A DNA stretch of 64,000 bases from Serinicoccus hydrothermalis (GCF_001685415.1 NZ_CP014989.1:2232001-2296000), one strand, 5' to 3'. Positions 24,645-33,448 are shown, numbered from the stretch's first letter. Made by a program: numbers and translations. The notes: generated from the sequence alone by a model not told the origin.

Positions 24645-24722
24645 TCAGGACTGCAGGAAGCTCAGCAGCGCCTGGTTGAACTCCTCGGGGTGGGAGACGT
24701 TGAAGCCGTGCGGCGCGGCCGG
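24645..24722 (-). pseudogene. C-terminal remnant of an alpha/beta-hydrolase
   Basis: The minus frame ending at the stop 24647-24645 reads PAAPHGFNVSHPEEFNQALL then SFLQS, the C-terminus of haloperoxidase/dehalogenase-type alpha/beta-hydrolases including the catalytic His. Nothing hydrolase-like precedes it; the sequence upstream switches to another gene's remnant. A deletion scar is inferred. Confidence 0.6.
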
Positions 24723-24728
24723 CCGCGA

Positions 24729-24882
24729 GGTGTATGCCGACAGCGACCAGGTGCAGTGCCGCCTCATGGAGGCGCTCGGGATGACCGAGGCGGAGGTGCA
24801 CGACCTGCAGCTCATGCTCCGGCGCGTCGTGAGCGCGCTGGACCAGCCCTCGGGGCAGGGGGACGCCGCACCACCCGGCTGA
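24729..24882 (+). pseudogene. C-terminal remnant resembling a MarR-type regulator
   Basis: The plus frame to TGA 24880-24882 encodes QCRLMEALGMTEAEVHDLQL then MLRRVVSAL, an amphipathic C-terminal helix pair of the MarR type, with no DNA-binding domain before it. It abuts the hydrolase remnant, suggesting both genes lost their larger parts in one deletion. The family assignment is tentative. Confidence 0.4.
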
Positions 24883-24976
24883 GCACCGGCATACCTCCTC
24901 GGCGGTGTATCTGCGGGGCAACCTTCCGCCTCTGCCGTGCGACATGAGAGCACCACCGCACGACGAGGAGGTCGTC

Positions 24977-25537
24977 ATGAGAACCACACCACGTGCCCTG
25001 CTCGCCAGCACGATGCTGGCCGGTCTGGCACTCACGCCCATCGCGGTCACGGCACCCGCCGCACAGGCCGCGCCCTACTGCGGCATCACCTGGGGTTCGC
25101 TGCCCAAGGTCACCGGGACCGACCTGGAGCAGGCGCCGCTGACCGACGTCCGCGCGGGACGGCACACCTGCTTCGACCGGGTCGTCCTGGACGTCTCGGG
25201 CGACGCGGGGGAGTACTCCGTGCGCTACGTCAGCACCTACAGCGCGCCGGGGAGCGGGGAGAGCCTGTCCCTGCGCGGCGGCGCGAAGATCGAGGTCATC
25301 GCCGGCAACCCCACCTACGACGACGACGGCGACCCGGTCTACGACCCGGCCCGCCCCGCTGAGCTGGTGAACACCTCGGGCTACCGGACGCTGCGCCAGG
25401 TCCGCCTGGGCGGCAGCTACGAGGGGCAGACCTCGGTCGGCCTCGGGGTGCGCGCCCGGCTCCCGATGCGGGCCTTCGTCCTCGACGGTCCCGGCTCCGG
25501 GCAGCGCCTGGTGATCGACGTCGCCCACCGCTGGTGA
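24977..25537 (+). CDS. Secreted AMIN-like-domain protein
   Basis: A 186-aa exported protein. Residues 1-31 are a Sec signal peptide (LLASTMLAGLALTPIAVTAP then AAQAA). The mature part resembles the actinobacterial AMIN-like domain: PYCGITWGSLPKVTGTDLEQ, VRAGRHTCFDRVVLDVSGDA, SVRYVSTYSAPGSG, ending AFVLDGPGSGQRLVIDVAHR. Two Cys (in PYCG and HTCF) may pair. Likely cell-wall associated; function unknown. ATG 24977 follows GAGGAGG at a close distance and gives the intact signal peptide. Confidence 0.85.
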   Translation: MRTTPRALLASTMLAGLALTPIAVTAPAAQAAPYCGITWGSLPKVTGTDLEQAPLTDVRAGRHTCFDRVVLDVSGDAGEYSVRYVSTYSAPGSGESLSLRGGAKIEVIAGNPTYDDDGDPVYDPARPAELVNTSGYRTLRQVRLGGSYEGQTSVGLGVRARLPMRAFVLDGPGSGQRLVIDVAHRW

Positions 25538-25544
25538 CGGCACG

Positions 25545-25612
25545 ACTGTGCGCCGGTTCGTCATGTGAAGGCCTGTTCCTCCAGGCTCACACATGACGAA
25601 CCGGCGCACAGT
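25545..25612 (+). terminator. Hairpin with 23-bp perfect stem
   Basis: Arms 25545-25567 and 25590-25612 are exact reverse complements. The 22-nt loop holds an inner GCCTG/CAGGC stem (25571-25575, 25582-25586). It separates the AMIN-like gene from the co-directional FGE-type gene. There is no T-tract. Confidence 0.8.
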
Positions 25613-25650
25613 GCGGAGAGCGACGACCGGCCATGGGCGAGGATGGGGCC

Positions 25651-26610
25651 ATGGACGCCGCCGCCGCTGACCCGGGCCGGCCGTGCTGCGCGCCGAGCTC
25701 GGCCCGCCCCGCCCTCGACCGCGAGCGGTCTGCCCCGACGGGCCCGCCGCCCGCGGACGGCCTCCTGGACCTGGTGCGCCTGGACGGGGGGACCTTCCGG
25801 ATGGGGTCCGACGGGCCGGACGTCAACCCGGGGGACGGGGAGGGCCCGGTCCGCGAGGTGCGGGTCGGCCCGTTCTCCATCGGCGCCACGGCCGTGACCA
25901 ACGCGCAGTTCGCCACCTTCGTCGAGGCCACCGGGTACCGCACCGGCGCCGAGCGCTTCGGCTGGTCCTTCGTCTTCGCGGGCTTCCTGCCCGGCCGGCT
26001 GCGCGGCGGCGAGCGGGTCCCCGGGGCCCCGTGGTGGTGCCGGGTGGACGGGGCCCTCTGGTCCGCGCCCGAGGGTCCGGGCAGCGACGTCTCCGACCGG
26101 CCCGACCACCCGGTCGTCCACGTGGACCACGACGACGCCCGGGCCTTCTGCGCCTGGGCCGGGGGTCGGCTCCCGACCGAGGCGGAGTGGGAGTTCGCGG
26201 CCCGCGGCGGGCTCGAGGGCGCGCGCTACGCCTGGGGTGACGAGCTGCTCGTCGACGGCGAGCACCGCTGCAACATCTGGCAGGGCACCTTCCCGGTGCG
26301 CAACACCCGGGAGGACGGCTGGGCGGGCACCTCGCCGGTGCGCACCTTCCCGCCCAACGGGTATGCCCTCTTCGACGTCGCCGGCAACACGTGGGAGTGG
26401 TGCTCGGACTGGTGGGGCACCGGGCATACCGGCGCCGCGACCGCGGACCCGCAGGGGCCGGCGGGCGGATCCGCGCGCGTGATGCGGGGCGGTTCCTACC
26501 TGTGCCACGACTCCTACTGCAACCGCTACCGGGTGGCCGCGCGGACGAGCAACGACCCCGACTCGGCCAGCGGCAACCTCGGCTTCCGGTGCGTCGTCCC
26601 GGCGGGCTGA
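25651..26610 (+). CDS. Formylglycine-generating-enzyme (SUMF1) family protein
   Basis: A 319-aa FGE-sulfatase domain protein. It has the family start GGTFRMGSDGPDVNPGDGEG (about 46-65), HPVVHVDHDDARAFCAWAGG then RLPTEAEWEFAARGG, NGYALFDVAGNTWEWCSDWW, and the C-terminal copper/active-site pair in GGSYLCHDSYCNRYRVAART with the two Cys four residues apart. That pair is what true formylglycine-generating enzymes need to oxidise a sulfatase Cys. No sulfatase gene lies in the window, so its target is elsewhere or different. ATG 25633 is an alternative start. Confidence 0.9.
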   Translation: MDAAAADPGRPCCAPSSARPALDRERSAPTGPPPADGLLDLVRLDGGTFRMGSDGPDVNPGDGEGPVREVRVGPFSIGATAVTNAQFATFVEATGYRTGAERFGWSFVFAGFLPGRLRGGERVPGAPWWCRVDGALWSAPEGPGSDVSDRPDHPVVHVDHDDARAFCAWAGGRLPTEAEWEFAARGGLEGARYAWGDELLVDGEHRCNIWQGTFPVRNTREDGWAGTSPVRTFPPNGYALFDVAGNTWEWCSDWWGTGHTGAATADPQGPAGGSARVMRGGSYLCHDSYCNRYRVAARTSNDPDSASGNLGFRCVVPAG

Positions 26611-26622
26611 GAAGATGGGTCC

Positions 26623-27867
26623 ATGGTCACCCCCTCCCCCGGCGCCGCCCGTCTGCTCGACCACGCCATCTGGTGGCACGTCTACCCGCTGCGGGCCCTG
26701 GGGGCTCCCGACGTCCTGGAGGGCGACCCGGGCGACGCCCCGGTGGAGCACCGGCTGCCCGACCTGGTCGGGTGGCTCGACCACGTCGTCGAGCTCGGGT
26801 GCTCCGGGCTGCTGCTGGGTCCGGTCTTCGCCTCGCGCAGCCACGGCTACGACACCCTGGACCACTCGAGCATCGACCCGCGGCTCGGTGACGAGGGCGA
26901 CCTCGACCGGGTGCTCGAGGAGTGCCGTGGCCGGGGGCTCGCGGTGCTGCTGGACGGGGTCTTCAACCACGTCGCCGCGGACCACCCCCTGACCCGGGAC
27001 GAGGCACGCGCCGGCATGCTCAAGCGCGGCGAGGACGGCCGGCCCGCCGCCTGGGAGGGCCACGAGGGGCTGGTCGAGCTGGACCACTCCAGCCCCGAGG
27101 TGGAGCAGCTCGTGGTCGACGTGATGCTGCACTGGCTGCGTCGCGGCATCTCCGGCTGGCGCCTCGACGTGGCGTATGCCGTGCCGACCGACTTCTGGGC
27201 GCGCGGCACCTCCAGGGTCCGCGAGGAGTTCCCCGACGCGCTCTTCGTGGGCGAGGTCATCCACGGCGACTACGCGGAGTTCGTGCAGGCCAGCGAGGTC
27301 GACACGGTCACGCAGTACCAGCTGTGGAAGGCCGTCTGGAGCTCGATCAAGGACACCAACTGCTGGGAGCTCGCGCACGCCCTCGAGCGTCACGACGCGT
27401 TGCTCGAGACCTTCGTGCCGCAGACCTTCGTGAGCAACCACGACGTGACCCGGATTGCGACGCAGGTGGGGGAGCCGGGCGCCGTCCTCGCGCTCGCCGT
27501 GCTCATGACCGTCGGGGGGATGCCCTCGGTCTACTACGGCGACGAGCGGGCATACCAGGGGCTGAAGGAGGAGCGCCTCGGCGGCGACGACGCGATCCGC
27601 CCCGCGCTCCCGTCCGGACCCGATGCGCTCGCCGAGGACGGCGCGTGGATGCAGTCGCTGCACCGCTCGCTCATCGCGCTGCGCCGGCAGCACCCCTGGC
27701 TCGCCCGGGCGCGCACGAGCGTCGACGAGCGCAGCAACGAGGCGATCACCTACACCTCCTCCGGCCAGGACAGGTGGGTGCGGGTGGAGCTCGTGCTCGC
27801 CCCGGAGGCCTCGGTGACGGTCACCGGCGCCGACGGCGAGCTCTTCCGCTGGGTGGCGGGCGACTGA
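26623..27867 (+). CDS. GH13 alpha-amylase-family glycoside hydrolase
   Basis: A 414-aa cytoplasmic GH13 (alpha/beta)8 barrel enzyme. Conserved regions are VLLDGVFNHVAADHP (region I), WRLDVAYAVP with the catalytic Asp (region II), FVGEVIHGDY with the catalytic Glu (region III), and FVSNHDVTRI with the transition-state Asp (region IV). No signal peptide or carbohydrate-binding module is present, so the substrate is probably an intracellular alpha-glucan or oligosaccharide. It follows the FGE-type gene by 12 bp, likely an operon. Confidence 0.92.
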   Translation: MVTPSPGAARLLDHAIWWHVYPLRALGAPDVLEGDPGDAPVEHRLPDLVGWLDHVVELGCSGLLLGPVFASRSHGYDTLDHSSIDPRLGDEGDLDRVLEECRGRGLAVLLDGVFNHVAADHPLTRDEARAGMLKRGEDGRPAAWEGHEGLVELDHSSPEVEQLVVDVMLHWLRRGISGWRLDVAYAVPTDFWARGTSRVREEFPDALFVGEVIHGDYAEFVQASEVDTVTQYQLWKAVWSSIKDTNCWELAHALERHDALLETFVPQTFVSNHDVTRIATQVGEPGAVLALAVLMTVGGMPSVYYGDERAYQGLKEERLGGDDAIRPALPSGPDALAEDGAWMQSLHRSLIALRRQHPWLARARTSVDERSNEAITYTSSGQDRWVRVELVLAPEASVTVTGADGELFRWVAGD

Positions 27868-27901
27868 CCGACCGGCGCGGGCGACGGCATACCGTGGAGG
27901 C

Positions 27902-28936
27902 ATGACCGAACTCGTCCTCGTGGCCAACGCCGCCGACAGCACGATCAGCACCTTCCGCGTCGACGCGGAGCGACCCTCGCTCGAGCGGATCGCCGTGAGC
28001 GAGGTGGGGCAGGGGTGCGGCACCTTCGCCGTCGACGTCGAGCGCGACCTCGTGTATGCCGCCGCGAAGGGCGACCCGCCCGGGATCGACGTCTTCGCTC
28101 TCGACCGGGAGAGCGGGCGGCTGGAGCACCTGTCGCGCACCGACGTCGAGGGCTCGATGAGCTATCTCGCGCTGGCGCACGGCGGGACCCTGCTCGTCGG
28201 CGCGTCCTACGGCGGCGGCAGCGCCGAGGTCTTCGGCGTCGACGGCGACGGCCACGTCGAGGAGCCCACCGCCTCGGTGAGCTGGCCCAACGCCCACTGC
28301 GTCGCGGTCGCGGGCGGCGGGCGCCAGCTCTACGTCGTCTCCCTCGGCGGCGACGTCGTGGCGCAGTACGCCCTCTCGCCGGCGGGCGGGCTGGCCCCGC
28401 TCGCGCCGCCGACCGCGGCCGCGCCCGACGGGTCCGGCCCGCGCCACCTCGTCCTCGACGAGGAGGAGGCGCACGCCTACGTCATGACCGAGTTCTCCGG
28501 CGAGGTGCTCGTCTACGACCGCGACGCCAGTGGTGATCTCGTGCTGCGGGGTCAGGTGCCGGCCTACGCCCAGGACCGGGGCCTGCGCCACAGCGAGCTC
28601 GGGGCTGACCCGGTGGAGGGGCACCTCGTCTGGGGGGCGGACCTGCACCTGGCGCGGGACGGACGGTTCCTGCTGGCCAGCGAGCGCTCGGAGTCGACCC
28701 TGGCGAGCTTGCCGGTCGAGGAGGACGGCTCGCTCGGCGAGCCGGTGTCGCTCATCGACACGGTCGCGCAGCCTCGCGGCTTCACCGTGCTGTCGGGCGG
28801 GACGTTCGCGGTGGTCACCGGGGAGAAGGACACCGACGTGGCCCTCGTCGCGGTCGCCGAGGACGGGACGCTGAGCGAGGTGGCCCGCTACGAGACCGGC
28901 GCCGGGGCCAACTGGGCCCGAGCGGTCACCGTCTGA
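27902..28936 (+). CDS. Lactonase-family beta-propeller protein (Pgl/YbhE-like)
   Basis: A 344-aa seven-bladed beta-propeller of the lactonase family (PF10282), whose best-known member is 6-phosphogluconolactonase of the YbhE type. Typical strands are ELVLVANAADSTISTFRVDA at the N-terminus, WPNAHCVAVAGGGRQLYVVS, GSGPRHLVLDEEEAHAYVMT, and a final blade at GAGANWARAVTV. It might open 6-phosphogluconolactone in the pentose phosphate pathway, but the family is broader. It is convergent with the epimerase, overlapping it by 11 bp. Confidence 0.85.
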   Translation: MTELVLVANAADSTISTFRVDAERPSLERIAVSEVGQGCGTFAVDVERDLVYAAAKGDPPGIDVFALDRESGRLEHLSRTDVEGSMSYLALAHGGTLLVGASYGGGSAEVFGVDGDGHVEEPTASVSWPNAHCVAVAGGGRQLYVVSLGGDVVAQYALSPAGGLAPLAPPTAAAPDGSGPRHLVLDEEEAHAYVMTEFSGEVLVYDRDASGDLVLRGQVPAYAQDRGLRHSELGADPVEGHLVWGADLHLARDGRFLLASERSESTLASLPVEEDGSLGEPVSLIDTVAQPRGFTVLSGGTFAVVTGEKDTDVALVAVAEDGTLSEVARYETGAGANWARAVTV

Positions 28937-29912
28937 GCGCGGCGCGGACCTCCTGCTCCTCCTCGTCCGTGAGGCCGGCGGCACGCGGGCTCTCGCGGGT
29001 CTCCTCCCAGGCCAGCGTGTCGGCGAGGGTTTCCGCCAGCGGCCGCAGCCGCAGCCCGGTGGCCAGCGCCCGCGAGATGTCCAGCGCGGCGAACTCCCGC
29101 AGGTCCGGGTCATCGATCCACAACGGCAGCGACCGCGGGCCCATCCACGGGGCGACGCCGAGCTCGGCCAGGGTGGCCAGCGACACGGGGCGCATCGGCA
29201 CGTCCGCGCCGGCCGCCTGGGCGGCGGCCGCCAGGACGTCCGCGAGCGCGACCACCTCGCCGGTCACGTTGTATGCCCCGTCCAGCCGCTGCTCGGCCGC
29301 GTCCACCAGCCAGCCGGCCAGGTCGCGCACGTCGACGACGGCGACCGGAAAGTCCGGGTCGTCCGGCACGATCACGTCCGGACCGCTGGGGTGCGCGAAC
29401 CGCCACGGCCAGTAGCCGAGTCGCCCCGAGACGTCGCCCGGGCCCCCGATGAGCCCGGCCCGGGCGAGCGTGGCGGTCCCGCCGGTGGCCGCCGTCCCCT
29501 CCCGCACGGCCTGCTCGCAGGCCACCTTCGCCGGCCCGTAGTCCTCCATCGACCCCATGACGTCACCGGCGAGCGGCTCGAGCAGCGGGTCGGTCTCGAC
29601 CGGACGGAGGCCCGGCGCGGGGGCATACACGTTGGCGGTGGAGACGAAGACCCAGTGCGGGGTGGTGAGCTCAGCCACCGCGCGACGCACCTGCCCCGGC
29701 TGCCGGGCGACGTCGACGACCGCGTCCCACTCCTCGTCGCGCACCTCTGCGAACGCGTCCGGCTCGTCGCGGTTGGCGGTTACGAAGGTGACGCCCTCCG
29801 GGGCCGGGGCGCTGCCCCGGGCCAGGCAGGTGACCTCGTGACCGCGGGCCACGGCCTCGGTGGCGACGGCCCTGCCCAGGAAGGCGGTGCCGCCGAGCAG
29901 CAGGAGTCTCAT
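28926..29912 (-). CDS. NAD(P)-dependent epimerase/dehydratase-family protein
   Basis: A 328-aa extended-SDR/NmrA-like Rossmann protein. The nucleotide-binding start is MRLLLLGGTAFLGRAVATEA with the G-x-x-x-F-L-G pattern. FVSTANVYAP and MEDYGPAKVACEQAVREG supply the Ser-Tyr-x(3)-Lys catalytic set (Y-G-P-A-K). The substrate (sugar nucleotide or reductase substrate) is not identifiable. It overlaps the convergent lactonase 3' end. Confidence 0.88.
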   Translation of the reverse strand: MRLLLLGGTAFLGRAVATEAVARGHEVTCLARGSAPAPEGVTFVTANRDEPDAFAEVRDEEWDAVVDVARQPGQVRRAVAELTTPHWVFVSTANVYAPAPGLRPVETDPLLEPLAGDVMGSMEDYGPAKVACEQAVREGTAATGGTATLARAGLIGGPGDVSGRLGYWPWRFAHPSGPDVIVPDDPDFPVAVVDVRDLAGWLVDAAEQRLDGAYNVTGEVVALADVLAAAAQAAGADVPMRPVSLATLAELGVAPWMGPRSLPLWIDDPDLREFAALDISRALATGLRLRPLAETLADTLAWEETRESPRAAGLTDEEEQEVRAALRR

Positions 29913-29949
29913 GCCTCAGGTCTACCAGCCACGGACTCCCCGCCCGGGT

Positions 29950-30357
29950 CTAGCCCTCGCGTGCGATGACCGAGTGCACGTTGCCGGCCGGGTCGGTGAA
30001 CCACGCGATGAGCGGTCCGCCACCGGTCATGACCCCGAGCTCGTCCTGCGGCATACCGTCGTAGCGCAGGAAGCTCAGCCCCCGTCCGGTCAGCTCGCGC
30101 ACCGTGGCGTGCACGTCGTCGCTGGGGAAGTTGAGCACGGTGTAGCTCGCGGGGACGTGCGCCGGGCCCTTGGGGTAGACCAGGACCGAGCGTGGGCCGA
30201 GCCGCAGCTGGAGCATGCCCATCGGCTCCTCGCTGCGGTCGACCGGTATGCCGAGGGTGTCGCGGTAGAAGACCTCGGCGGCGTCGAGGTCGTCGACGGA
30301 GAAGCCGTTGAAGGCGTCCTCCAGGCCGAACAGCGTGGGGTCCAGGTGTGTGCTCAT
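29950..30357 (-). CDS. VOC-family (glyoxalase-like) protein
   Basis: A 135-aa vicinal-oxygen-chelate protein with two beta-alpha-beta-beta-beta modules: GFSVDDLDAAEVFYRDTLGI and MLQLRLGPRSVLVYPKG, then LNFPSDDVHATVRELTGRGL and FTDPAGNVHSVI at the end. Metal ligands typical of active members are only partly visible, so binding or resistance roles are possible. Single gene between the epimerase and a divergent MarR-MFS pair. Confidence 0.9.
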   Translation of the reverse strand: MSTHLDPTLFGLEDAFNGFSVDDLDAAEVFYRDTLGIPVDRSEEPMGMLQLRLGPRSVLVYPKGPAHVPASYTVLNFPSDDVHATVRELTGRGLSFLRYDGMPQDELGVMTGGGPLIAWFTDPAGNVHSVIAREG

Positions 30358-30416
30358 GTCCGAGTGTGACCCGACGACGACCGGATCCTCATCGCGGAAG
30401 GCCCCGAACGATTTCC

Positions 30417-30428
30417 AACAGGGCTGTT
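30417..30428. promoter_or_regulatory. Inverted repeat upstream of the MarR-MFS pair
   Basis: AACAG (30417-30421) and CTGTT (30424-30428) form a 12-bp inverted repeat 12 bp before the MarR GTG. The surrounding bases are markedly AT-richer than the coding DNA; TACATT just after could serve as a -10. A MarR operator is plausible. Confidence 0.5.
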
Positions 30429-30439
30429 ACATTAGCGCT

Positions 30440-30943
30440 GTGACATCGCCGGACCCCACGCGCAGCAGCCACTTCAAGCAGCTCTTCGACGTCCTCGCCG
30501 ACATGGACGCCGCGATCACCGAGGTCTACCGCGCGCGCGGCGAGGGCGAGGTCAGGGCGCGCTTCATCCTGCCGCTGGTGCGGCTCGCGCACCTGGGTCC
30601 GATGACGATCACCGAGCTCGCCCGCGAGCTCGAGCGCACCCACTCGGCGCTGTCGCAGACCGTCGCCCAGATGCGCCAGGCGGGTCTGGTCGGCAGCGAG
30701 CCGGGGGAGGACGGCCGCACCCGGGTCATCACCCTCACCGAGCACGGCCGGGCGCTCGTGCCGCTGGCCGAGGCCGAGTGGCGCGCGACCGAGGCGGCGA
30801 TCGCCGAGCTGGACGCCGAGATCCCGTATGCCGCGACCCAGGTCGCCGCTGACCTGGCGTCCGCCCTGGGTCGCCGGTCGTTCGCCGAGCGGCTGGCCGA
30901 CCGGCTCGACGACGCGGAGCCCGGTTCGGCGGGTGCCGGGTGA
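30440..30943 (+). CDS. MarR-family transcriptional regulator
   Basis: A 167-aa winged-helix regulator. LPLVRLAHLGPMTITELARE and LERTHSALSQTVAQMRQAGL form the helix-turn-helix (about 40-80), and GEDGRTRVITLTEHGR is the wing. GTG 30440 is chosen because the inverted repeat and AT-rich promoter lie just upstream. It overlaps the following MFS gene by GTGA; that exporter is its likely target. Confidence 0.88.
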   Translation: MTSPDPTRSSHFKQLFDVLADMDAAITEVYRARGEGEVRARFILPLVRLAHLGPMTITELARELERTHSALSQTVAQMRQAGLVGSEPGEDGRTRVITLTEHGRALVPLAEAEWRATEAAIAELDAEIPYAATQVAADLASALGRRSFAERLADRLDDAEPGSAGAG

Positions 30944-32292
30944 GCCCCCGTGGTGCGCTGATCGACCTGACCCCGCTGCGGCACAGCCGTCCCTACCGTC
31001 GGCTCTGGGTCGGCGGGGCCCTGTCCGGGATGGGGTACCAGGTCGCGGCTGTGGCCGTGCTCTTCCAGGTCTGGGAGATGACGCGCAACCCCTTCGCGGT
31101 GGCGGCGATCGGCGTCGCGCAGGCGGTGCCGATGATCGTCTTCGGCCTGGTCGGCGGTCCGGTCGCCGACGTGCTGGACCGGCGCCGGGTGGCGCTCGCG
31201 GCGACGGCCGGTCAGTCGTTGGCGGCGACCGCGCTGGCGGCGCAGCTCGTCGTCGGGTCCTACCCGCTGCCGCTCCTGCTCGCCGTCCTCAGCCTGCAGA
31301 CGGCCTGCAGCGCGCTGGGTGCCCCGGCCCGGCGCACCTTCATCGTGCGGCTGCTGCCGCGCGTCCTCGTCCCCGCCGGCATCGCGCTGCACATGATCAG
31401 CTTCCAGGTCGCCATGATGGTCGGCCCGGCGCTGGGCGGGCTCGTCCTCGGCGTCGCCTCCCCGGCGGTGTGCTACCTCGTCAACGCCGTGGCCTTGGCC
31501 CTCAGCGCGTGGACCGTCTGGGCGCTGCCCGCGATGCCGCCGGAGCGTTCCGCCCCCGCCGGACCTGCCCCGTCCGGGCCTGCCCCGTCCGTCCGCCCCG
31601 AGCCCGCCGCCTCCGCGGCGGTCGCGACGGCATACCCCAGGGCGCGCGGCGCCCGGCTGCGCCGCCGGATGGGCACGGCGCTGACCCTGCTCGCGGAGGG
31701 CGTGGCGCAGGTGCGCCGCGACCCGGTGCTGCGGGGGTCCTTCCTGCTCGACCTGGCCGCCACGCTGCTCGCCTTCCCCGTGGCGCTCTTCCCCATGGTC
31801 AACGAGACGCTCTTCGACGGCGACCCGCGCACGCTCGGGCTCTTCCTCACCTGCGTCGCCATCGGGGGCGTCACCGCGGGCCTGGGCTCCGGCCTGGTCA
31901 CGCGGCGCCGGCGCCTCGGGGTGGTCCAGCTGCTCGCGGTCGGGGTCTGGGGTGTGGCCCTGCTCGGGTTCGGGCTCGCCTCGCTGACGGGGCTGGCGTG
32001 GGCGGCGCTGGCCGCGCTCGTCGTCGCCGGCGCCGCCGACACGGTGTCGGTGACCTCGCGCGCCGCCATGGTGCAGCTGGCCACGCCGGACAGCCACCTG
32101 GGGCGGGTGTCGGCGGTCGAGCACGTCATCGGGGTCGCCGGCCCCGACGTGGGCAACGCCCGTGCCGGCCTCGTGGCCGGCCTCACCACCCCGGCCTGGT
32201 CGGCGCTGCTCGGCTCGCTGGCCTGCCTCGGCGCCGCCGCCTGGGTCGCCCTCACGCACCGGCAGGTCGCCGAGTTCCGCGTCGCCGACTGA
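30940..32292 (+). CDS. MFS transporter (multidrug-type exporter)
   Basis: A 450-aa major-facilitator protein with about 12 transmembrane segments. Hallmarks are the loop-2/3 motif GGPVADVLDRRRVALAATAG (about 67-86) and a Pro/Ala-rich cytoplasmic linker between the two halves (about 195-230). Family-level similarity is to enterobactin exporter/EntS-type and macrolide efflux carriers. The GTG start overlaps the MarR stop, so the pair is a two-gene operon with local repression. Substrate unknown. Confidence 0.9.
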   Translation: MSPRGALIDLTPLRHSRPYRRLWVGGALSGMGYQVAAVAVLFQVWEMTRNPFAVAAIGVAQAVPMIVFGLVGGPVADVLDRRRVALAATAGQSLAATALAAQLVVGSYPLPLLLAVLSLQTACSALGAPARRTFIVRLLPRVLVPAGIALHMISFQVAMMVGPALGGLVLGVASPAVCYLVNAVALALSAWTVWALPAMPPERSAPAGPAPSGPAPSVRPEPAASAAVATAYPRARGARLRRRMGTALTLLAEGVAQVRRDPVLRGSFLLDLAATLLAFPVALFPMVNETLFDGDPRTLGLFLTCVAIGGVTAGLGSGLVTRRRRLGVVQLLAVGVWGVALLGFGLASLTGLAWAALAALVVAGAADTVSVTSRAAMVQLATPDSHLGRVSAVEHVIGVAGPDVGNARAGLVAGLTTPAWSALLGSLACLGAAAWVALTHRQVAEFRVAD

Positions 32293-32313
32293 CCCCCCTG
32301 GAGCCACTGGGGT

Positions 32314-32381
32314 CCGTCCCGAATTCGACTACTCGAAACGTCGCCATGGCGAGCAAAGGCAAGGTCGAATTCGGGGGACGG
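32314..32381. terminator. Bidirectional nested hairpin
   Basis: CCGTCCCGAATTCGAC (32314-32329) pairs with GTCGAATTCGGGGGACGG (32364-32381), with a two-G bulge. The loop contains the perfect 12-bp palindrome TCGCCATGGCGA (32341-32352). It lies between the convergent MFS and LLM genes. Confidence 0.75.
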
Positions 32382-32388
32382 GGCCGGC

Positions 32389-33405
32389 TCAGCGCCAGCC
32401 GAGCTCGGCGGCCACCTCCAGCACGCCCTCGATGACGTGCGCGCAGTAGTCGACGCCGAGCTGGTTCGGGACGGTCAGCAGCAGCGTGTCCGCCGCGGCG
32501 ACCGCCTCGTCGGCGGCCAGCTGGCGGGCCAGCTCGTCCGGCTCGGCGGCATACGTCTTGCCGAAGGTGGCGCGCACCCCGTCGATGATCCCGACCTGGT
32601 CCGCGCTGCGCCGCTCGAGCCCGAAGTAGGCGTGGTCCTGGGCGGTCCGCAGCGGGAAGACGCTGCGGCTCACCGAGGTCCGCGGCTCGCGGGTATGCCC
32701 CGCCGCCGCCCAGGCGTCGCGGAAGACCTGGATCTGCTCGGCCTGCAGCTGGTGGAAGGGGACGCCGGTGTCCTCGGTGAGCAGGGTCGAGCTCATGAGG
32801 TTCATGCCCTGCCCGGCCGCCCACTCGGCGGTGGCGCGGGTGCCGGCGCCCCACCAGATCCGGTCCCGCAGGCCCTCGGAGTGCGGCTCCAGCCGCAGCA
32901 GCCCGGGCGGGTTGGGGAACATCGGGCGGGGGCTGGGCTCGGCGAAGCCCTCGCCCGAGAGCGCGTCCAGGAAGCGGGAGGTATGCCGTCGCGCCATGTC
33001 CGCGTCGGACTCGCCCTCGGCCGGGTCTTGGCCGAAGTGGCGGTAGCCCTCGACCACCTGCTCGGGGCTGCCCCGGCTGATGCCGAGCTGGAGCCGGCCG
33101 CCCGAGATGAGGTCGGCGGCCCCGGCGTCCTCGACCATGTAGAGCGGGTTCTCGTAGCGCATGTCGATGACGCCCGTGCCGATCTCGATCCGGTCCGTCC
33201 GTGCGCCGACAGCGGCGAGCAGCGGGAAGGGCGAGGCGAGCTGCCGGGCGAAGTGGTGGACCCGGAAGTAGGCGCCGTCGGCGCCGAGCTCCTCGGCCGC
33301 CACGGCGAGGTCGATGGACTGCAGCAGGACGTCCGAGGCGGACTGCGTCGCCGACTGCGGGTGCGGCGTCCAGTGGCCGAAGGAGAGAAAGCCGATGCGC
33401 TTCAT
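32389..33405 (-). CDS. LLM-class flavin-dependent oxidoreductase
   Basis: A 338-aa luciferase-like monooxygenase (TIM-barrel, FMN or F420). It begins KRIGFLSFGHWTPHP, with SIDLAVAAEELGADGAYFRV and HHFARQLASPFPLLAAVGAR (about 30-70), ISGGRLQLGISRGSPEQVVE, and RIWWGAGTRATAEWAAGQGM. Members oxidise aldehydes, alkanesulfonates or chelators; this one's substrate is unknown. Divergent from a GntP permease. Confidence 0.9.
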   Translation of the reverse strand: MKRIGFLSFGHWTPHPQSATQSASDVLLQSIDLAVAAEELGADGAYFRVHHFARQLASPFPLLAAVGARTDRIEIGTGVIDMRYENPLYMVEDAGAADLISGGRLQLGISRGSPEQVVEGYRHFGQDPAEGESDADMARRHTSRFLDALSGEGFAEPSPRPMFPNPPGLLRLEPHSEGLRDRIWWGAGTRATAEWAAGQGMNLMSSTLLTEDTGVPFHQLQAEQIQVFRDAWAAAGHTREPRTSVSRSVFPLRTAQDHAYFGLERRSADQVGIIDGVRATFGKTYAAEPDELARQLAADEAVAAADTLLLTVPNQLGVDYCAHVIEGVLEVAAELGWR

Positions 33406-33448
33406 ACCGTCATCAACGCGCGAGGCTGCACGGCATTCCGCCCGCCGT

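Noticed and set aside
25561-28140. 859-codon open minus-strand frame
   Set aside because: Antisense to the FGE-type and GH13 genes, whose catalytic motifs are intact on the plus strand.
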